From: Phormidesmis sp963710175
GTDB lineage: Bacteria; Cyanobacteriota; Cyanobacteriia; Phormidesmidales; Phormidesmidaceae
Assembly (NCBI GenBank): GCA_963710175.1
Contig: CAVPZC010000001.1
Location: 1 to 64,000, forward strand
Reading direction: 5' to 3'
Length of the DNA stretch: 64,000 bases
Every line of letters begins with the position of its first letter. Within the stretch, counting starts at the first letter, position 1. The notes below the pieces were generated by a model. The model saw nothing but the letters and a program-made list of their open reading frames with translations. It had not been told where the DNA came from and did not search any database. Shown here in pieces: positions 34,288 to 44,077 of the stretch. The position numbers were made by a program, and so were the translations under genes.

Positions 34288-34630
34288 GCATTGTAGCGGG
34301 AGCAGCAAGGGCGGCAAAAGCGACCTGAGGGTCGAGTCCGGTAATTTGCTCAAACTGAGCAGGCGTGAGGTTACTAGGCGTTGGCTCTAGCTGCCACTGT
34401 TTGATCCAATCGTGAGCAGCAGTCAGGAACAAGATGCCCTTCTCCATTGGGATGGTCAGCCAGTTTTTCACCAGGGTTTCGACCAAAGCCAGCTCAATTA
34501 GACCCTGGGGATACTGGTCTAAAAGCTCGCTGAGATAGGCCTCAAATGCATCGGCTTCGTCGCCTGCGAGGGCATAGCTATTGACAATGTGCCTGACGCG
34601 CTGCTGATTGATCCGCTGCTGTATGTCCAT
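34265..34630 (-). CDS. Conserved hypothetical protein, cyanobacterial type
   Basis: A soluble protein of about 121 residues. The N-terminal helix reads MDIQQRINQQRVRHIVNSYA and is followed by helical stretches DEADAFEAYLSELLDQYPQG and LVKNWLTIPMEKG. The tail is Ala/Pro/Thr-rich. I cannot assign a function. The ATG at 34630 is preferred because the 16 residues before it look poorly conserved. The last 23 bp overlap comF. Confidence 0.62.
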   Translation of the reverse strand: MDIQQRINQQRVRHIVNSYALAGDEADAFEAYLSELLDQYPQGLIELALVETLVKNWLTIPMEKGILFLTAAHDWIKQWQLEPTPSNLTPAQFEQITGLDPQVAFAALAAPATMPTQAATE

Positions 34631-34849
34631 AAGATTGATCGGCCTGGCACACCCAATGGCGTGATGATCTGCCTCCATAACAATGATCTTATACTTTTAA
34701 GGCTGATTGGTTGGGATTCGCTTTACATAGCGCAAACCCCACAACATGACATCAGTTCTTGCAAAAACTTAAGACTGGGCCAAAATAGCGTTCAGACGTA
34801 GGATAAACGTCCAACGGATATCGACTGACAAATAGCTGAACGCTACTTG

Positions 34850-36115
34850 ATGAAGCCTATGAATGCCAACCTGCTGCTGCGCCGCTGTCAGCTCCTCGAC
34901 CAAAAAGAACCTGGGCAGACAGTGGATATCGCGATCGCCGCCGGTCGGATTATGGCGATCGCGCCTCACCTCGGGCTCTCGGCCTCTACCGAACTCGACA
35001 TTGGCGGGCAGTTAGTAAGCCCGCCCTTTGTCGATTCGCATATTCATTTAGACTCAGCGCTGACGGCGGGGCAGCCCCGGTGGAATCTGAGCGGCACCCT
35101 ATTTGAAGGGATTGAGATTTGGCGCGATCGCAAAGCTGACCTCACCGTTGAAGATGTGAAAACGCGGGCAATTCGGGCACTCAAGCAGCAGGCCAGTCAG
35201 GGCGTGCTGTTCGTGCGCAGCCATGCCGATGTCAGCGAGCCCAGCCTGAGCGCACTCAAGGGGCTGTTGGCCGTGCGTGAAGCCGTTAAAGGCTGGATGA
35301 CGCTACAGGTGGTGGCTTTTCCGCAAGACGGGCTCTATGGCAGCGACGAGAACGAGGCGCTGATGGAAGAGTCGCTGCGGCTCGGAGCCGATGCTGTCGG
35401 CGGCATTCCTCACTATGAACTCACCCGTGAAGATGGCGTGCGCTCAGTGCATAAAATTTTTGAACTTGCCCAAAAGTACAACCGGCTAATCGACATTCAC
35501 TGCGATGAGATCGATGATCCGCAGTCGCGCTTTTTAGAAGTCGTTGCGGCCTGTGCCATTCGCAGCGGGCTCGGGCCAAAAGTCACTGCCAGCCACACCA
35601 CGGCTTTTGGCTCTTATAACGATGCCTACGCGTTAAAGCTGATGGGAATTTTGCAGCGGGCAAAGCTGAACTTCATTGCCAATCCGCTGATTAATATCAC
35701 TTTGCAAGGACGCACCGATACCTACCCCAAGCGACGAGGCGTGACTCGGGTAAAAGAGCTGTGGCAGAGCGGACTGAATGTGAGCTTGGGCCATGACTGC
35801 ATTCAAGACCCATGGTATAGCTTGGGTACGGGAAGCTTGCTCGCGGTAGCGGAGATGGCAGTGCATGTGTGTCAAATGACCGGACAAGCTGAGATTGACG
35901 CCTGTTTTGATATGGTTACGCGCCACGGGGCCCGCACGCTTAATGTGCAAGGCGACTATGGCATTGTCGAGGGCAGACCAGCAAACTTGATAGTGTTAGA
36001 CGCGCGGAGTCGCTATGAGGCAATTTTGAACCGGGCTACGGTGAAGACGGTGATCAGTAGAGGGCAAGTGCTAGTAGAGACAGCGCCGCCCGCTATTGTT
36101 TGGCACAGTGAGTAA
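34850..36115 (+). CDS. codA: Cytosine deaminase-like amidohydrolase
   Basis: An amidohydrolase-superfamily enzyme of about 421 residues. The metal-binding DSHIHLDSAL motif follows a composite beta-sandwich. Further zinc and catalytic positions are DIHCDEIDDPQSRFLE, the TASHTTAF strand, and LGHDCIQDPW. This matches cytosine deaminase CodA, which converts cytosine to uracil; related isocytosine or creatinine deaminases are possible. The gene stands alone upstream of uvrA. The ATG at 34850 follows an adjacent TTG; a further ATG at 34859 is also possible. Confidence 0.87.
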   Translation: MKPMNANLLLRRCQLLDQKEPGQTVDIAIAAGRIMAIAPHLGLSASTELDIGGQLVSPPFVDSHIHLDSALTAGQPRWNLSGTLFEGIEIWRDRKADLTVEDVKTRAIRALKQQASQGVLFVRSHADVSEPSLSALKGLLAVREAVKGWMTLQVVAFPQDGLYGSDENEALMEESLRLGADAVGGIPHYELTREDGVRSVHKIFELAQKYNRLIDIHCDEIDDPQSRFLEVVAACAIRSGLGPKVTASHTTAFGSYNDAYALKLMGILQRAKLNFIANPLINITLQGRTDTYPKRRGVTRVKELWQSGLNVSLGHDCIQDPWYSLGTGSLLAVAEMAVHVCQMTGQAEIDACFDMVTRHGARTLNVQGDYGIVEGRPANLIVLDARSRYEAILNRATVKTVISRGQVLVETAPPAIVWHSE

Positions 36116-36195
36116 ATGCTGATGTACCCCTGGAAACCGGGTAAACAGAGACCTGACGTAGTGGTCTATCATGAAAAAATGTTTTGACATGCCCC

Positions 36196-39100
36196 ATGCC
36201 TTCATCCAAAAAGAAATCCACCCGGGACAAAACCACCTCAAGTGCTGCTGCAAAGGCCACCGCTAAAACTGAGCCCGCTAAAAGCACTAAAGCTAAAGCA
36301 GCGGGCAGAAAATCAGCAAAGGCCAGACCTGCAGCTCATCTCAATGGGGGCAAATTCAGTGCTACTGACCTCTCAGATACTCAAGAGCTGATTCGCATTA
36401 GCGGGGCCCGGCAGCACAATCTTAAAAACATCAGCCTCGATCTGCCTCGCAATAAGCTGATTGTATTTACCGGGGTTTCGGGCTCGGGTAAGTCTTCGCT
36501 GGCCTTTGACACGATTTTTGCCGAGGGTCAGCGGCGCTATGTAGAGTCGCTCAGCGCCTACGCTCGCCAGTTTTTGGGTCAGGTAGATAAGCCGGATGTA
36601 GACGCCATTGAAGGGCTCAGTCCGGCGATTTCTATCGATCAAAAGTCTACTTCTCACAACCCTCGCTCTACGGTGGGAACGGTAACGGAGATCTATGACT
36701 ATTTGCGCTTGCTCTATGGCCGGGCCGGACAGCCGCACTGCCCGCAGTGCGATCGCTCTATCGCCCCTCAAAGCATTGACCAAATGGTCGATCAGGTGAT
36801 GGCGCTGCCAGATCGCACCCGGTTTCAGATTTTAGCGCCGGTCGTGCGGGGTAAAAAGGGCACGCATCAAAAGCTGATTTCGGCGCTGGCAGCTGAGGGA
36901 TTTGTCCGAGTGCGGGTGAATGGGGAAGCCCGCGAGCTGAGCGACAACATTGAGCTAGATAAAAACAAAACCCACGATATTGAAGTGGTCGTAGACCGGC
37001 TGGTGAAGAAAGACGATTTGCAGGAGCGGCTGGTCGATTCCCTGACGACGGCCCTGAAGCGGTCTGAGGGCATTGCCATCATCGATGTTCTACCAGAGCG
37101 GCAGTCTAAGAATTCTACGATCACTCGGCAGGGAGATGGCGAGCAGGGCAAGGATCAGCCCGCGCCGCCTGAGGACATCATTTTTTCGGAGAACTTTGCC
37201 TGCCCAGAACACGGCGCGGTGATGGATGAGCTGTCGCCTCGCTTATTTTCGTTTAACTCGCCCTACGGAGCCTGCCCTGACTGTCACGGACTGGGCAGTT
37301 TGCAGCGGTTCTCGGCTGATCTGGTGGTGCCGGACCCGAGTTCGCCTGTGTATGCGGCGATCGCCCCCTGGTCAGAAAAAGACAACACCTACTACTTTTC
37401 CCTGCTCTACAGCGTCGGGCAGGCGTTTGGCTTTGAGCTACAGTCGAGCTGGGCTAGCCTCACCACCGAACAGCAGCACACCGTTCTGCACGGCTCCAAA
37501 GAGAAAATCTATATCGAGACCGACTCTCGCTACGGTACCAATAAGGGCTACCATCGCCGCTATGAAGGCGTGCTGCCGATGCTCCAGCGACAGTATCAGG
37601 AGGCGTCTTCTGATACCTATAAGCAGAAGCTAGAAAAGTATTTAATTGACCAGCCCTGCGAGGTTTGCCAGGGGGCCAGGCTGAAGCCTGAATCTCTGGC
37701 CGTGCGGATTGGCCCTTACAACATCAAAGACTTTACTAGCGTGTCGATTCGGGAGTGCCGCGATCGCGTCTACCAGCTAGTCGGCGAAAACGGCGAAGCC
37801 CCCCAGCTCACTGCCCGCCAGATTGCCATTGGCGAACTCGTCCTCAAAGAAATTAAAGCCCGCCTCACCTTTTTACTCGATGTTGGCCTCGACTACTTAA
37901 CCCTAGACCGTACGGCCCGCACGCTCTCGGGCGGTGAAGCGCAGCGCATCCGCCTGGCCACCCAAATTGGGGCGGGGCTGAGCGGCGTGCTGTACGTGCT
38001 CGACGAACCCAGCATTGGTCTGCATCAGCGAGACAATGACCGTCTGCTGAAAACTCTGGACCGGCTGCGCGACCTGGGCAATACGCTGGTCGTGGTGGAG
38101 CACGATGAAGACACCATGCGAGCGGCGGACTATATCGTTGATATTGGTCCCGGCGCAGGAATTCATGGCGGCCAGATTGTCGCCCAAGGTCAGCTAGAAG
38201 ATATTCTCAATGCCGAAGAATCGCTCACGGGCGCATACCTGTCAGGGCGCAGAAAGATCGAGACGCCTGCCGAGCGCAGGGCAGGCAACAATCGCAGCAT
38301 CCAAATTCGCAATGCCCACCGCAACAACCTGCAAAATATCGATGTAGACATTCCGCTGGGCAAATTCGTTTGCATTACCGGGGTATCTGGCTCCGGCAAA
38401 TCTACCTTAATCAACGACCTGCTGTATCCGGCCATTCGTCACTTCTTTGGCAGCAAAATTCCAGAGCCTAAAGCCATGGATCCCATCAAAGGGCTCAAGG
38501 CGCTGGATAAAGCGATTGTGATCGACCAGTCACCGATTGGCCGTACGCCGCGCTCCAATCCGGCTACGTACACCGGCATCTTCGACGTGGTTCGCGATCT
38601 GTACACCGAAACTATCGAAGCTAAGGCGCGGGGCTACAAGCGTGGCCAGTTTTCGTTCAACGTCAAAGGCGGGCGCTGCGAAGCCTGCGGCGGGCAGGGC
38701 GTGAATGTGATTGAGATGAACTTTCTCCCGGATGTGTATGTAGAATGCGAGGTGTGTAAAGGGGCACGCTACAACCGCGAGACGCTACAGGTGAAATACA
38801 AAGGGAAAAACATTTCCGATGTGCTCCACACAACCGCAGAAGAAGGGTTGGAGTTTTTTGAAAATATTCCGAAGGCTGCGAGCCGCCTGCAAACGATGGT
38901 GGATGTGGGCTTAGGCTATGTGCGCTTAGGGCAAACTGCGCCGACCCTCTCCGGCGGTGAGGCGCAGCGGATGAAACTGGCCAGTGAACTCGCTCGCCGC
39001 TCTACCGGTAAAACGCTCTATCTAATCGATGAACCCACGACCGGCCTCTCTTTTTACGATGTGCACAAACTGTTGGATGTTGTGCAGCGCCTAGTAGATA

Positions 39101-39309
39101 AAGGCAATTCGGTGATTATGATTGAGCACAATCTGGACATGATTCGCTGCTGCGACTGGGTGATTGATCTAGGGCCAGAAGGGGGCGATCGCGGTGGTCA
39201 AGTCATCGCTCAGGGGACGCCTGAAGCCGTTGCAGCAGTCGAAGGTTCCTACACAGGACAGTACCTCAAGGAAGTACTGGTTCATCATCCGCCGAAGCAG
39301 AGCAGCTAG
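36196..39309 (+). CDS. uvrA: Excinuclease ABC subunit A with Lys/Ala-rich N-terminal extension
   Basis: UvrA is the damage-sensing ATPase of nucleotide excision repair. Two ABC ATPase halves are present: FTGVSGSGKSSLAFDTIFAE and ITGVSGSGKSTLINDLLYP as P-loops, with LSGGEAQRIRLATQIG and LSGGEAQRMKLASELA as signatures. Zinc modules are CPQCDR, the CEVCQGAR pair and the essential CEACGGQGVN with CEVCKGAR. The conserved start is LIRISGARQHNLKNI at about residue 65. The first 64 residues are an unusual Lys, Ala, Ser, Thr and Pro-rich tail. An ATG at 36196 is better than the TTG at 36184. Confidence 0.97.
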   Translation: MPSSKKKSTRDKTTSSAAAKATAKTEPAKSTKAKAAGRKSAKARPAAHLNGGKFSATDLSDTQELIRISGARQHNLKNISLDLPRNKLIVFTGVSGSGKSSLAFDTIFAEGQRRYVESLSAYARQFLGQVDKPDVDAIEGLSPAISIDQKSTSHNPRSTVGTVTEIYDYLRLLYGRAGQPHCPQCDRSIAPQSIDQMVDQVMALPDRTRFQILAPVVRGKKGTHQKLISALAAEGFVRVRVNGEARELSDNIELDKNKTHDIEVVVDRLVKKDDLQERLVDSLTTALKRSEGIAIIDVLPERQSKNSTITRQGDGEQGKDQPAPPEDIIFSENFACPEHGAVMDELSPRLFSFNSPYGACPDCHGLGSLQRFSADLVVPDPSSPVYAAIAPWSEKDNTYYFSLLYSVGQAFGFELQSSWASLTTEQQHTVLHGSKEKIYIETDSRYGTNKGYHRRYEGVLPMLQRQYQEASSDTYKQKLEKYLIDQPCEVCQGARLKPESLAVRIGPYNIKDFTSVSIRECRDRVYQLVGENGEAPQLTARQIAIGELVLKEIKARLTFLLDVGLDYLTLDRTARTLSGGEAQRIRLATQIGAGLSGVLYVLDEPSIGLHQRDNDRLLKTLDRLRDLGNTLVVVEHDEDTMRAADYIVDIGPGAGIHGGQIVAQGQLEDILNAEESLTGAYLSGRRKIETPAERRAGNNRSIQIRNAHRNNLQNIDVDIPLGKFVCITGVSGSGKSTLINDLLYPAIRHFFGSKIPEPKAMDPIKGLKALDKAIVIDQSPIGRTPRSNPATYTGIFDVVRDLYTETIEAKARGYKRGQFSFNVKGGRCEACGGQGVNVIEMNFLPDVYVECEVCKGARYNRETLQVKYKGKNISDVLHTTAEEGLEFFENIPKAASRLQTMVDVGLGYVRLGQTAPTLSGGEAQRMKLASELARRSTGKTLYLIDEPTTGLSFYDVHKLLDVVQRLVDKGNSVIMIEHNLDMIRCCDWVIDLGPEGGDRGGQVIAQGTPEAVAAVEGSYTGQYLKEVLVHHPPKQSS

Positions 39310-39334
39310 GCATGTCTAGGTATGTAGCTCTGTT

Positions 39335-39769
39335 TTAGCAGTCAACGTTTGAAAACTCTGCGATTAAATGCTGGTAGGTGTCTTTGACTGTCTCTATATC
39401 GTAGACATCAGGAACGGTCTCAATTGTGAGCGCCTTGAGTTGAGCGACGCATTCGCTAGATTCAATCATCAGATCGGTTGGAACAACTTGCTTGTGGACG
39501 CCTGCTGTAACGGTTGCACCCAATGTGCACACTGAAGCAATGGCTGCTGTGAATCGCCAATTACCGATGATCGGACCGCCCGCGAGAGCTGATTGTCCAG
39601 TAATGAAAGTTGCGATCGCGCTCAGCACCAGGCTAGCAATACTCAACCGCCGATCTGCATCTTTGAGCTTAAGCTTTTGGGCGCGCGCCCGCTGTAGGCT
39701 AGCAGCTATCTGCCGTCTTAGTAGGCCATATTGATCGGTTGATCGGTCGGGTTCAGCGCGGTGTTCCAT
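39335..39769 (-). CDS. Small two-helix membrane protein, paralogue of 7266-7685
   Basis: About 144 residues, no recognised name. A charged helical N-terminus (RQIAASLQRARAQKLKLKDA) is followed by two hydrophobic helices around LSIASLVLSAIATFI and FTAAIASVCTLGATVTAG, with GGPIIGNW between them. The C-terminal helix reads SSECVAQLKALTIE. The GP(V/I)IG turn, the following aromatic and the length correspond to the protein at 7266-7685. The ATG at 39769 is chosen because CCAGGAGA lies upstream, nearly the same leader as in the paralogue. It is convergent with uvrA, 25 bp away. Confidence 0.62.
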   Translation of the reverse strand: MEHRAEPDRSTDQYGLLRRQIAASLQRARAQKLKLKDADRRLSIASLVLSAIATFITGQSALAGGPIIGNWRFTAAIASVCTLGATVTAGVHKQVVPTDLMIESSECVAQLKALTIETVPDVYDIETVKDTYQHLIAEFSNVDC

Positions 39770-40094
39770 TTTCCCAATATCTCCTGGCTGCCTTACTTCT
39801 CTGGCAATGTATTGCCCCTGCACTCTTTGCAGCACTCTCAGAGTACTACAGGCTGTTAAATCTGTGAGACATGATCGCTCAGCGAAGGCTCTACGCCGTT
39901 TTACCCTCTGATGTTGCTGTTAAAGGTCAGCGAGCAGACTTTAGAAATGACTGCTTGAAAGTGTGATTAAATACTGGGGTTATCGTGCACGGGTAGCCGC
40001 TTGGGAAGGTATTGAGCTTTTGCTAGCAGGCCAAAAGGGCCCAGAAGGTCTATGCAGTTTCTGTGCAATTAGAGGTTATGTAACGGGTAAAGCA
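39770..40094. other. Divergent intergenic region
   Basis: 325 bp between the small membrane protein and the DUF4330 gene. An open frame extends upstream of the latter to 39963, but its first 44 codons look unlike the family. I see no other feature. Confidence 0.5.
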
Positions 40095-40634
40095 ATGGCA
40101 ATTTTAGATTCTCAGGGGCGGCTGTTTGGCAAGCTGAGTCTATTGGACTTAGGAGCAGCGTTAGCAATTGTCATGGTTGTCTTTGGGATTTTTTTCTACC
40201 CTGGTGCGCAAGGCTCAGTAGCTCAGGTAGGTTCAAAAACGCAGGAAATTGAGGTGGATGTGATTGCTCGGGGTCTCACGGTGCTTAATCCAGAAGATTT
40301 CTTGGTTAGCCTGTCTGAGACAGACTCTACGGACATCATTGTACGCAATCAGCCCTATGGCAAAATTGGGGTGAAAAAAGTCCAGGCGCTCCCTCGCAGC
40401 GTGGCGGTGCCTCAGCCAGATGGCACCGTCAAATCCTATCCTGACCCCAGGCCGGAGCTTAATTACACTGTGGATATGCTGATCACCCTGGGCGGCCAAG
40501 CACAAATTACCGCAGATGGCCCTGTGCTAGGTGTCCCTATCAAAGTGGGTACGCCAGTTGAAATTGAAGGTGAAGGCTATAACTTTAAGGTCTCTACTGT
40601 GGCTGTACGGGTGCTGGAGGGAGAAGGCGGCTAA
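40095..40634 (+). CDS. DUF4330 domain protein
   Basis: A 179-residue protein with one N-terminal membrane helix (LSLLDLGAALAIVMVVFGIFF) and an exported beta-rich domain of about 140 residues. The start MAILDSQGRLFGKLS is typical of the DUF4330 family found in cyanobacteria and other bacteria, whose role is unknown. The frame is open up to 39963 but those residues do not look like the family. Its last 41 bp overlap the convergent CCB gene. Confidence 0.8.
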   Translation: MAILDSQGRLFGKLSLLDLGAALAIVMVVFGIFFYPGAQGSVAQVGSKTQEIEVDVIARGLTVLNPEDFLVSLSETDSTDIIVRNQPYGKIGVKKVQALPRSVAVPQPDGTVKSYPDPRPELNYTVDMLITLGGQAQITADGPVLGVPIKVGTPVEIEGEGYNFKVSTVAVRVLEGEGG

Positions 40635-41265
40635 AGCTATCGCCGAGCTTATCGGCAATGCCTGCTATCCAGGCTTCGTCCTGCTGGGTGTAGCTGCGGG
40701 GTGCGTTTGCACCCAAGATAAGAATGCCGCGATCGCCCAAAGGATGGCAGATCACTCCCTGAGTATTTTGAGGCAAATAGTCAAATTCTACGCGCCCTGG
40801 ATAGATGCTGAGGTTAACTAGGTAAATCGGTTTTTGCGTATCTAATACTCGCTGGACGATATTGCCAGGGGTCAGCGTCTCTTTTGGTCCCAATACGCCG
40901 CGCCTGAGCAGGACTTCGCCATCGCAATAGACCACTACGCTGCGAGTCGCCGTGTTGGTCAGCAGCAAATGCGAAGCCCAAGCTAGCTCAATTTGAATGC
41001 TTTCTGGCAGCTGCTCGGCTAGATCGAAGCCCTCTTTGCCTTCGAGGGTGACGGTCTCTGGCGATTTGGGCTGAACCCGCTGCCACAGCAGGCCAGTTAA
41101 GATCAGCAGGGCGCTTAAAATGACCCCTAGAGCATCCGCTCGTGACTGCGAATCGCTTAAAAGGGGCGTAGTCATGCGGTTGATAAACAGCAGCGTGCCG
41201 CCGATGGCACCCACTACAATGGGCAGTCGTCGTAAAACTTGATTTTGGTCGGGACGTTGAGCCAT
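40594..41265 (-). CDS. CCB2/CCB4-family cytochrome b6f cofactor assembly protein (DUF2930)
   Basis: A 223-residue thylakoid-membrane protein with two N-terminal helices, at IVVGAIGGTLLFI and ALGVILSALLILTGLLW, followed by a soluble GAF-like domain. Recognisable parts are RSVVVYCDGEVLLRRG and YLVNLSIYPGRVEFDYLPQN, then ILILGANAPRSYTQQDEAWI. This is the CCB2/CCB4 family, which in plants and algae attaches heme ci to cytochrome b6. The gene overlaps the DUF4330 gene by 41 bp at the 3' ends. The ATG at 41265 is preferred over one at 41292. Confidence 0.78.
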   Translation of the reverse strand: MAQRPDQNQVLRRLPIVVGAIGGTLLFINRMTTPLLSDSQSRADALGVILSALLILTGLLWQRVQPKSPETVTLEGKEGFDLAEQLPESIQIELAWASHLLLTNTATRSVVVYCDGEVLLRRGVLGPKETLTPGNIVQRVLDTQKPIYLVNLSIYPGRVEFDYLPQNTQGVICHPLGDRGILILGANAPRSYTQQDEAWIAGIADKLGDSFSRLLPPAPVQPQ

Positions 41266-41360
41266 GGTCGAGAGTAAGCGCTCTATGTGCACAAGTGCGC
41301 TAGGTATAGTGTATCTTTGGCAAGAATCGATTAACTAAAGTTCTGAGGAACTGGGGTTTA

Positions 41361-42728
41361 GTGCTGAAGTTTTTAGAGTGTCTCTCGCTATCGGCCCTGT
41401 CATCGGGTGTATTGGGTTCGATAGTGGGAACTGCTTTGGGGTGGGGCGCGTGGCAGCCGGTTGAGGGACTGAACCTGGGCTCAGTAGATATTCGGCCTGA
41501 GTGGGAATCTGCCTGGGTGAGGTCGGCGATCGCTAGCAATCCAGCTGCTGACGCGATTGTCTCCAGCTATCTAGCGAGGCTATCAGCAGATGGCTATTCG
41601 TCTGATGACCAGGGCGTTTGGGTATCTGCCGGTCGATACTCTGTTGCTCAGCACCAGGGAGCCATTCGCCGGCCAGCAGCCTCACTGACCAAAATAGCGA
41701 CTACGCTGGCAGCGCTTACGACCTGGGGGCCAGCGTACCGCTTTGAGACCCTGGTGGGCTGGCAGGGCCAAATTGAAAGCGGGACAGTCGTGGGCGATCT
41801 GGTGATTGAAGGCGGCTCTGATCCGCTGTTCGTTTGGGAAGAGGCGATCGCGCTTAGCAATACTCTCCAGCAGCTAGGCATTCGCCGCGTAACTGGCAAT
41901 CTGGTGGTTGCAGGTGACTTTAGCCTGAATTTTGATCCCAGCCCCAGCGCCTCTGCCCAAATGCTGAAGCAAGCGCTAAACGCGGCAGAATGGGACTACG
42001 CCATACAGAGCGCACATCAGAGTATGCTGCCAGACACCCCTCAGCCCCGCATTCAGATTGATGGCCAGGTAATAGCTCAGCCCAACAGTGCTAAAAGCCA
42101 GGTCAGCGGCTGGCTAGTTCGCCACGATTCAATGCCGCTGGTCGCAGTGCTCAAAGCGATGAACATTTACAGCAATAATGCCATGGCTGAGCAGATAGCC
42201 AGTGCGCTGGGCGGACCAGCAGCGATTGTTCGTCAGGTTCAAGCAGTGGCCGGTGTCCCGCCCGAGGAGCTAGTGCTGATCAATGGCTCGGGATTGGGGG
42301 AAGGCAACCAAATGTCGCCACGGGCGGCGGTGACGATGCTGCAAAAGATGCAGGACGAGCTGCGATCGCACAGCCTTACCATCTCTGATATTTTTCCAGT
42401 GGCTGGGGCCGATGGCGGCACAGTTATAGACCGCAACATCCCCAACAATGCAGTGGTTAAGACCGGTACGCTAGCGGTAGTCAGCGCTCTAGCAGGAGCC
42501 TTGCCGACCCAGCAAAAGGGCATCGTCTGGTTTTCTGTCTTGAACTATGGATCTGGGCTAGACGCACTTAGAATTCGCCAGGACCAGATTGTCTCTGCTC
42601 TAGAGCAGCAGTGGGGCAAAGCCACCGATATTCCCTCGGCGCTAAAGACTACTGTAAGAATTGGTCAAGATCCTTATCGAATCGGCGACCAGCGACGAAA
42701 TCAGCCCATATACCAAGGTTCAGAATAA
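41361..42728 (+). CDS. dacB: D-alanyl-D-alanine carboxypeptidase/endopeptidase (PBP4-type, S13 family)
   Basis: A periplasmic penicillin-binding enzyme that trims or cleaves peptidoglycan peptides. The N-terminus is a signal/anchor (SLSALSSGVLGSIVGTALG). The three active-site motifs are present: SLTK with the nucleophile Ser, YSNN as SxN, and VKTGTL as KTG. GGSDPLF and YSNNAMAEQIA flank them as in the S13 family. At 455 residues it is of typical length. It starts with GTG, 95 bp from the divergent CCB gene. Confidence 0.92.
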   Translation: MLKFLECLSLSALSSGVLGSIVGTALGWGAWQPVEGLNLGSVDIRPEWESAWVRSAIASNPAADAIVSSYLARLSADGYSSDDQGVWVSAGRYSVAQHQGAIRRPAASLTKIATTLAALTTWGPAYRFETLVGWQGQIESGTVVGDLVIEGGSDPLFVWEEAIALSNTLQQLGIRRVTGNLVVAGDFSLNFDPSPSASAQMLKQALNAAEWDYAIQSAHQSMLPDTPQPRIQIDGQVIAQPNSAKSQVSGWLVRHDSMPLVAVLKAMNIYSNNAMAEQIASALGGPAAIVRQVQAVAGVPPEELVLINGSGLGEGNQMSPRAAVTMLQKMQDELRSHSLTISDIFPVAGADGGTVIDRNIPNNAVVKTGTLAVVSALAGALPTQQKGIVWFSVLNYGSGLDALRIRQDQIVSALEQQWGKATDIPSALKTTVRIGQDPYRIGDQRRNQPIYQGSE

Positions 42729-42749
42729 AAACTGGGCCAGTTAATCCAT

Positions 42750-43991
42750 CTAAAACTCACCGGGCACAATTTCGGTAACGACCTCTCCAGACTCGCCCCC
42801 AGTCACCACGACGGTGCCCTGTTCAATATTGCCGGTAGCTTTGGAGCCGGTCATCGATATTTCTGGGTTAGCGGCTTGCTGGTAGCGCACGTTGCCCTCA
42901 GCCTCTATGTTCTGGGTGGCGGTTTGCCAGGTAACCTGGTCTGCGGCCAGTCGGGCGTCGTTTTTTTCGCCATTGGCGCGTACGTTGCCAACCAGATAGA
43001 TTATTTTCTTGGCCAAATCCAGACTGGCCTGACTTGCTGAGGCGGTAATCTTACGCTCAGGCTGATTGATATTGACGGGCTGATCGAGCTGTACCGTTTG
43101 AGCGCCTACATCCCACACGGCGACTTCACTGTCGATTTTGAGCGGCTGGCTGAGCAAGTCTAGCTGCACTGCTTGAGTAAGGGTGACAATGTTTTCATCT
43201 AGCTGCACCTGACCGGTATCCCCGCTCAGGCGATCGCTCACCGTCTTATAGTCTTTACTCTGATACTGCTCGACTTTCAGCGGCTGATCCGCCTCAATTA
43301 CTTTCTGCTCGGTAAACCAGGTCAGCTGTTCAGAGGCAAAGGTTAGCCAGGGAGCGGCTTTGCTTTTGGCAAAGACCTCGCCGGTTAGCTCCACTTTGTT
43401 TTCTTTGTTGGAGACCTGCATAACCTGGGCCTTCGCCTCTATTTGAGGGTCAAATCCAGTCACTGGAGCACTGTCTGGAGCACTGCCTGGGGCAGGATCT
43501 GCCGCTCCACCAGCCACGTCAGTCGATGAATCGTCTGCAAAACGATCTTCAAAGTCGCCCATCACCAACAAATCTTTCTGAGGCTGCCACTTGAGCCTTT
43601 CGCCCTTCATCGTCAGCTCATTTTCAGGGCTGTTAGCCACCAAATTGCCGCGCAAAAACAGGGTTTCGCCATTTTGCCGAACCTCTCCCCGATCAGCGGT
43701 GACCGTGTAGATCGTTTTGCCTACCTGGAAAAACTCGCCGTCTAGTCCCGTCAACTCGGCGCGCTGTTTATCAGGAGTATATGTCACAGACTTAGCCTTG
43801 AGTCGCCAGAGCAAATTGCCATTCTCGTCAGGCTGCTCCAAGATCACCGTTTGCAGAGTCAGCTCAGCATCAATCTGCTTGCCCGGCTCGCGATCTGCCA
43901 AATTGCTGCCTGAGGTGCAGGTGCGCACCGCCACGGCTAATACCACGATCACAGCTGCGATCGCGGTCCATCGATACCACCGACTTTTCAA
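42750..43991 (-). CDS. lptC: LptC-like lipopolysaccharide export protein, long form
   Basis: A bitopic inner-membrane protein with one N-terminal helix (WTAIAAVIVVLAVAV) and a periplasmic beta-jellyroll region. Repeated beta segments such as WRLKAKSVTYTPDKQRAELT and NELTMKGERLKWQP are typical of LptC/OstA-type strands. E. coli LptC is about 190 residues; this one is about 413 and seems to carry two or more jellyroll copies separated by an Asp/Ala/Pro-rich linker near residue 155-175. The start is a TTG, with GAGGAG upstream. It is convergent with dacB. Confidence 0.82.
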   Translation of the reverse strand: MKSRWYRWTAIAAVIVVLAVAVRTCTSGSNLADREPGKQIDAELTLQTVILEQPDENGNLLWRLKAKSVTYTPDKQRAELTGLDGEFFQVGKTIYTVTADRGEVRQNGETLFLRGNLVANSPENELTMKGERLKWQPQKDLLVMGDFEDRFADDSSTDVAGGAADPAPGSAPDSAPVTGFDPQIEAKAQVMQVSNKENKVELTGEVFAKSKAAPWLTFASEQLTWFTEQKVIEADQPLKVEQYQSKDYKTVSDRLSGDTGQVQLDENIVTLTQAVQLDLLSQPLKIDSEVAVWDVGAQTVQLDQPVNINQPERKITASASQASLDLAKKIIYLVGNVRANGEKNDARLAADQVTWQTATQNIEAEGNVRYQQAANPEISMTGSKATGNIEQGTVVVTGGESGEVVTEIVPGEF

Positions 43992-44077
43992 CGCTTCTCA
44001 ACTCTCCTCGGCAAAAGGCCTCGTAGGCATTATTTTTCACAGCGACGAGCCTTCACTACTTGAGGCTCAAAGGCAAT

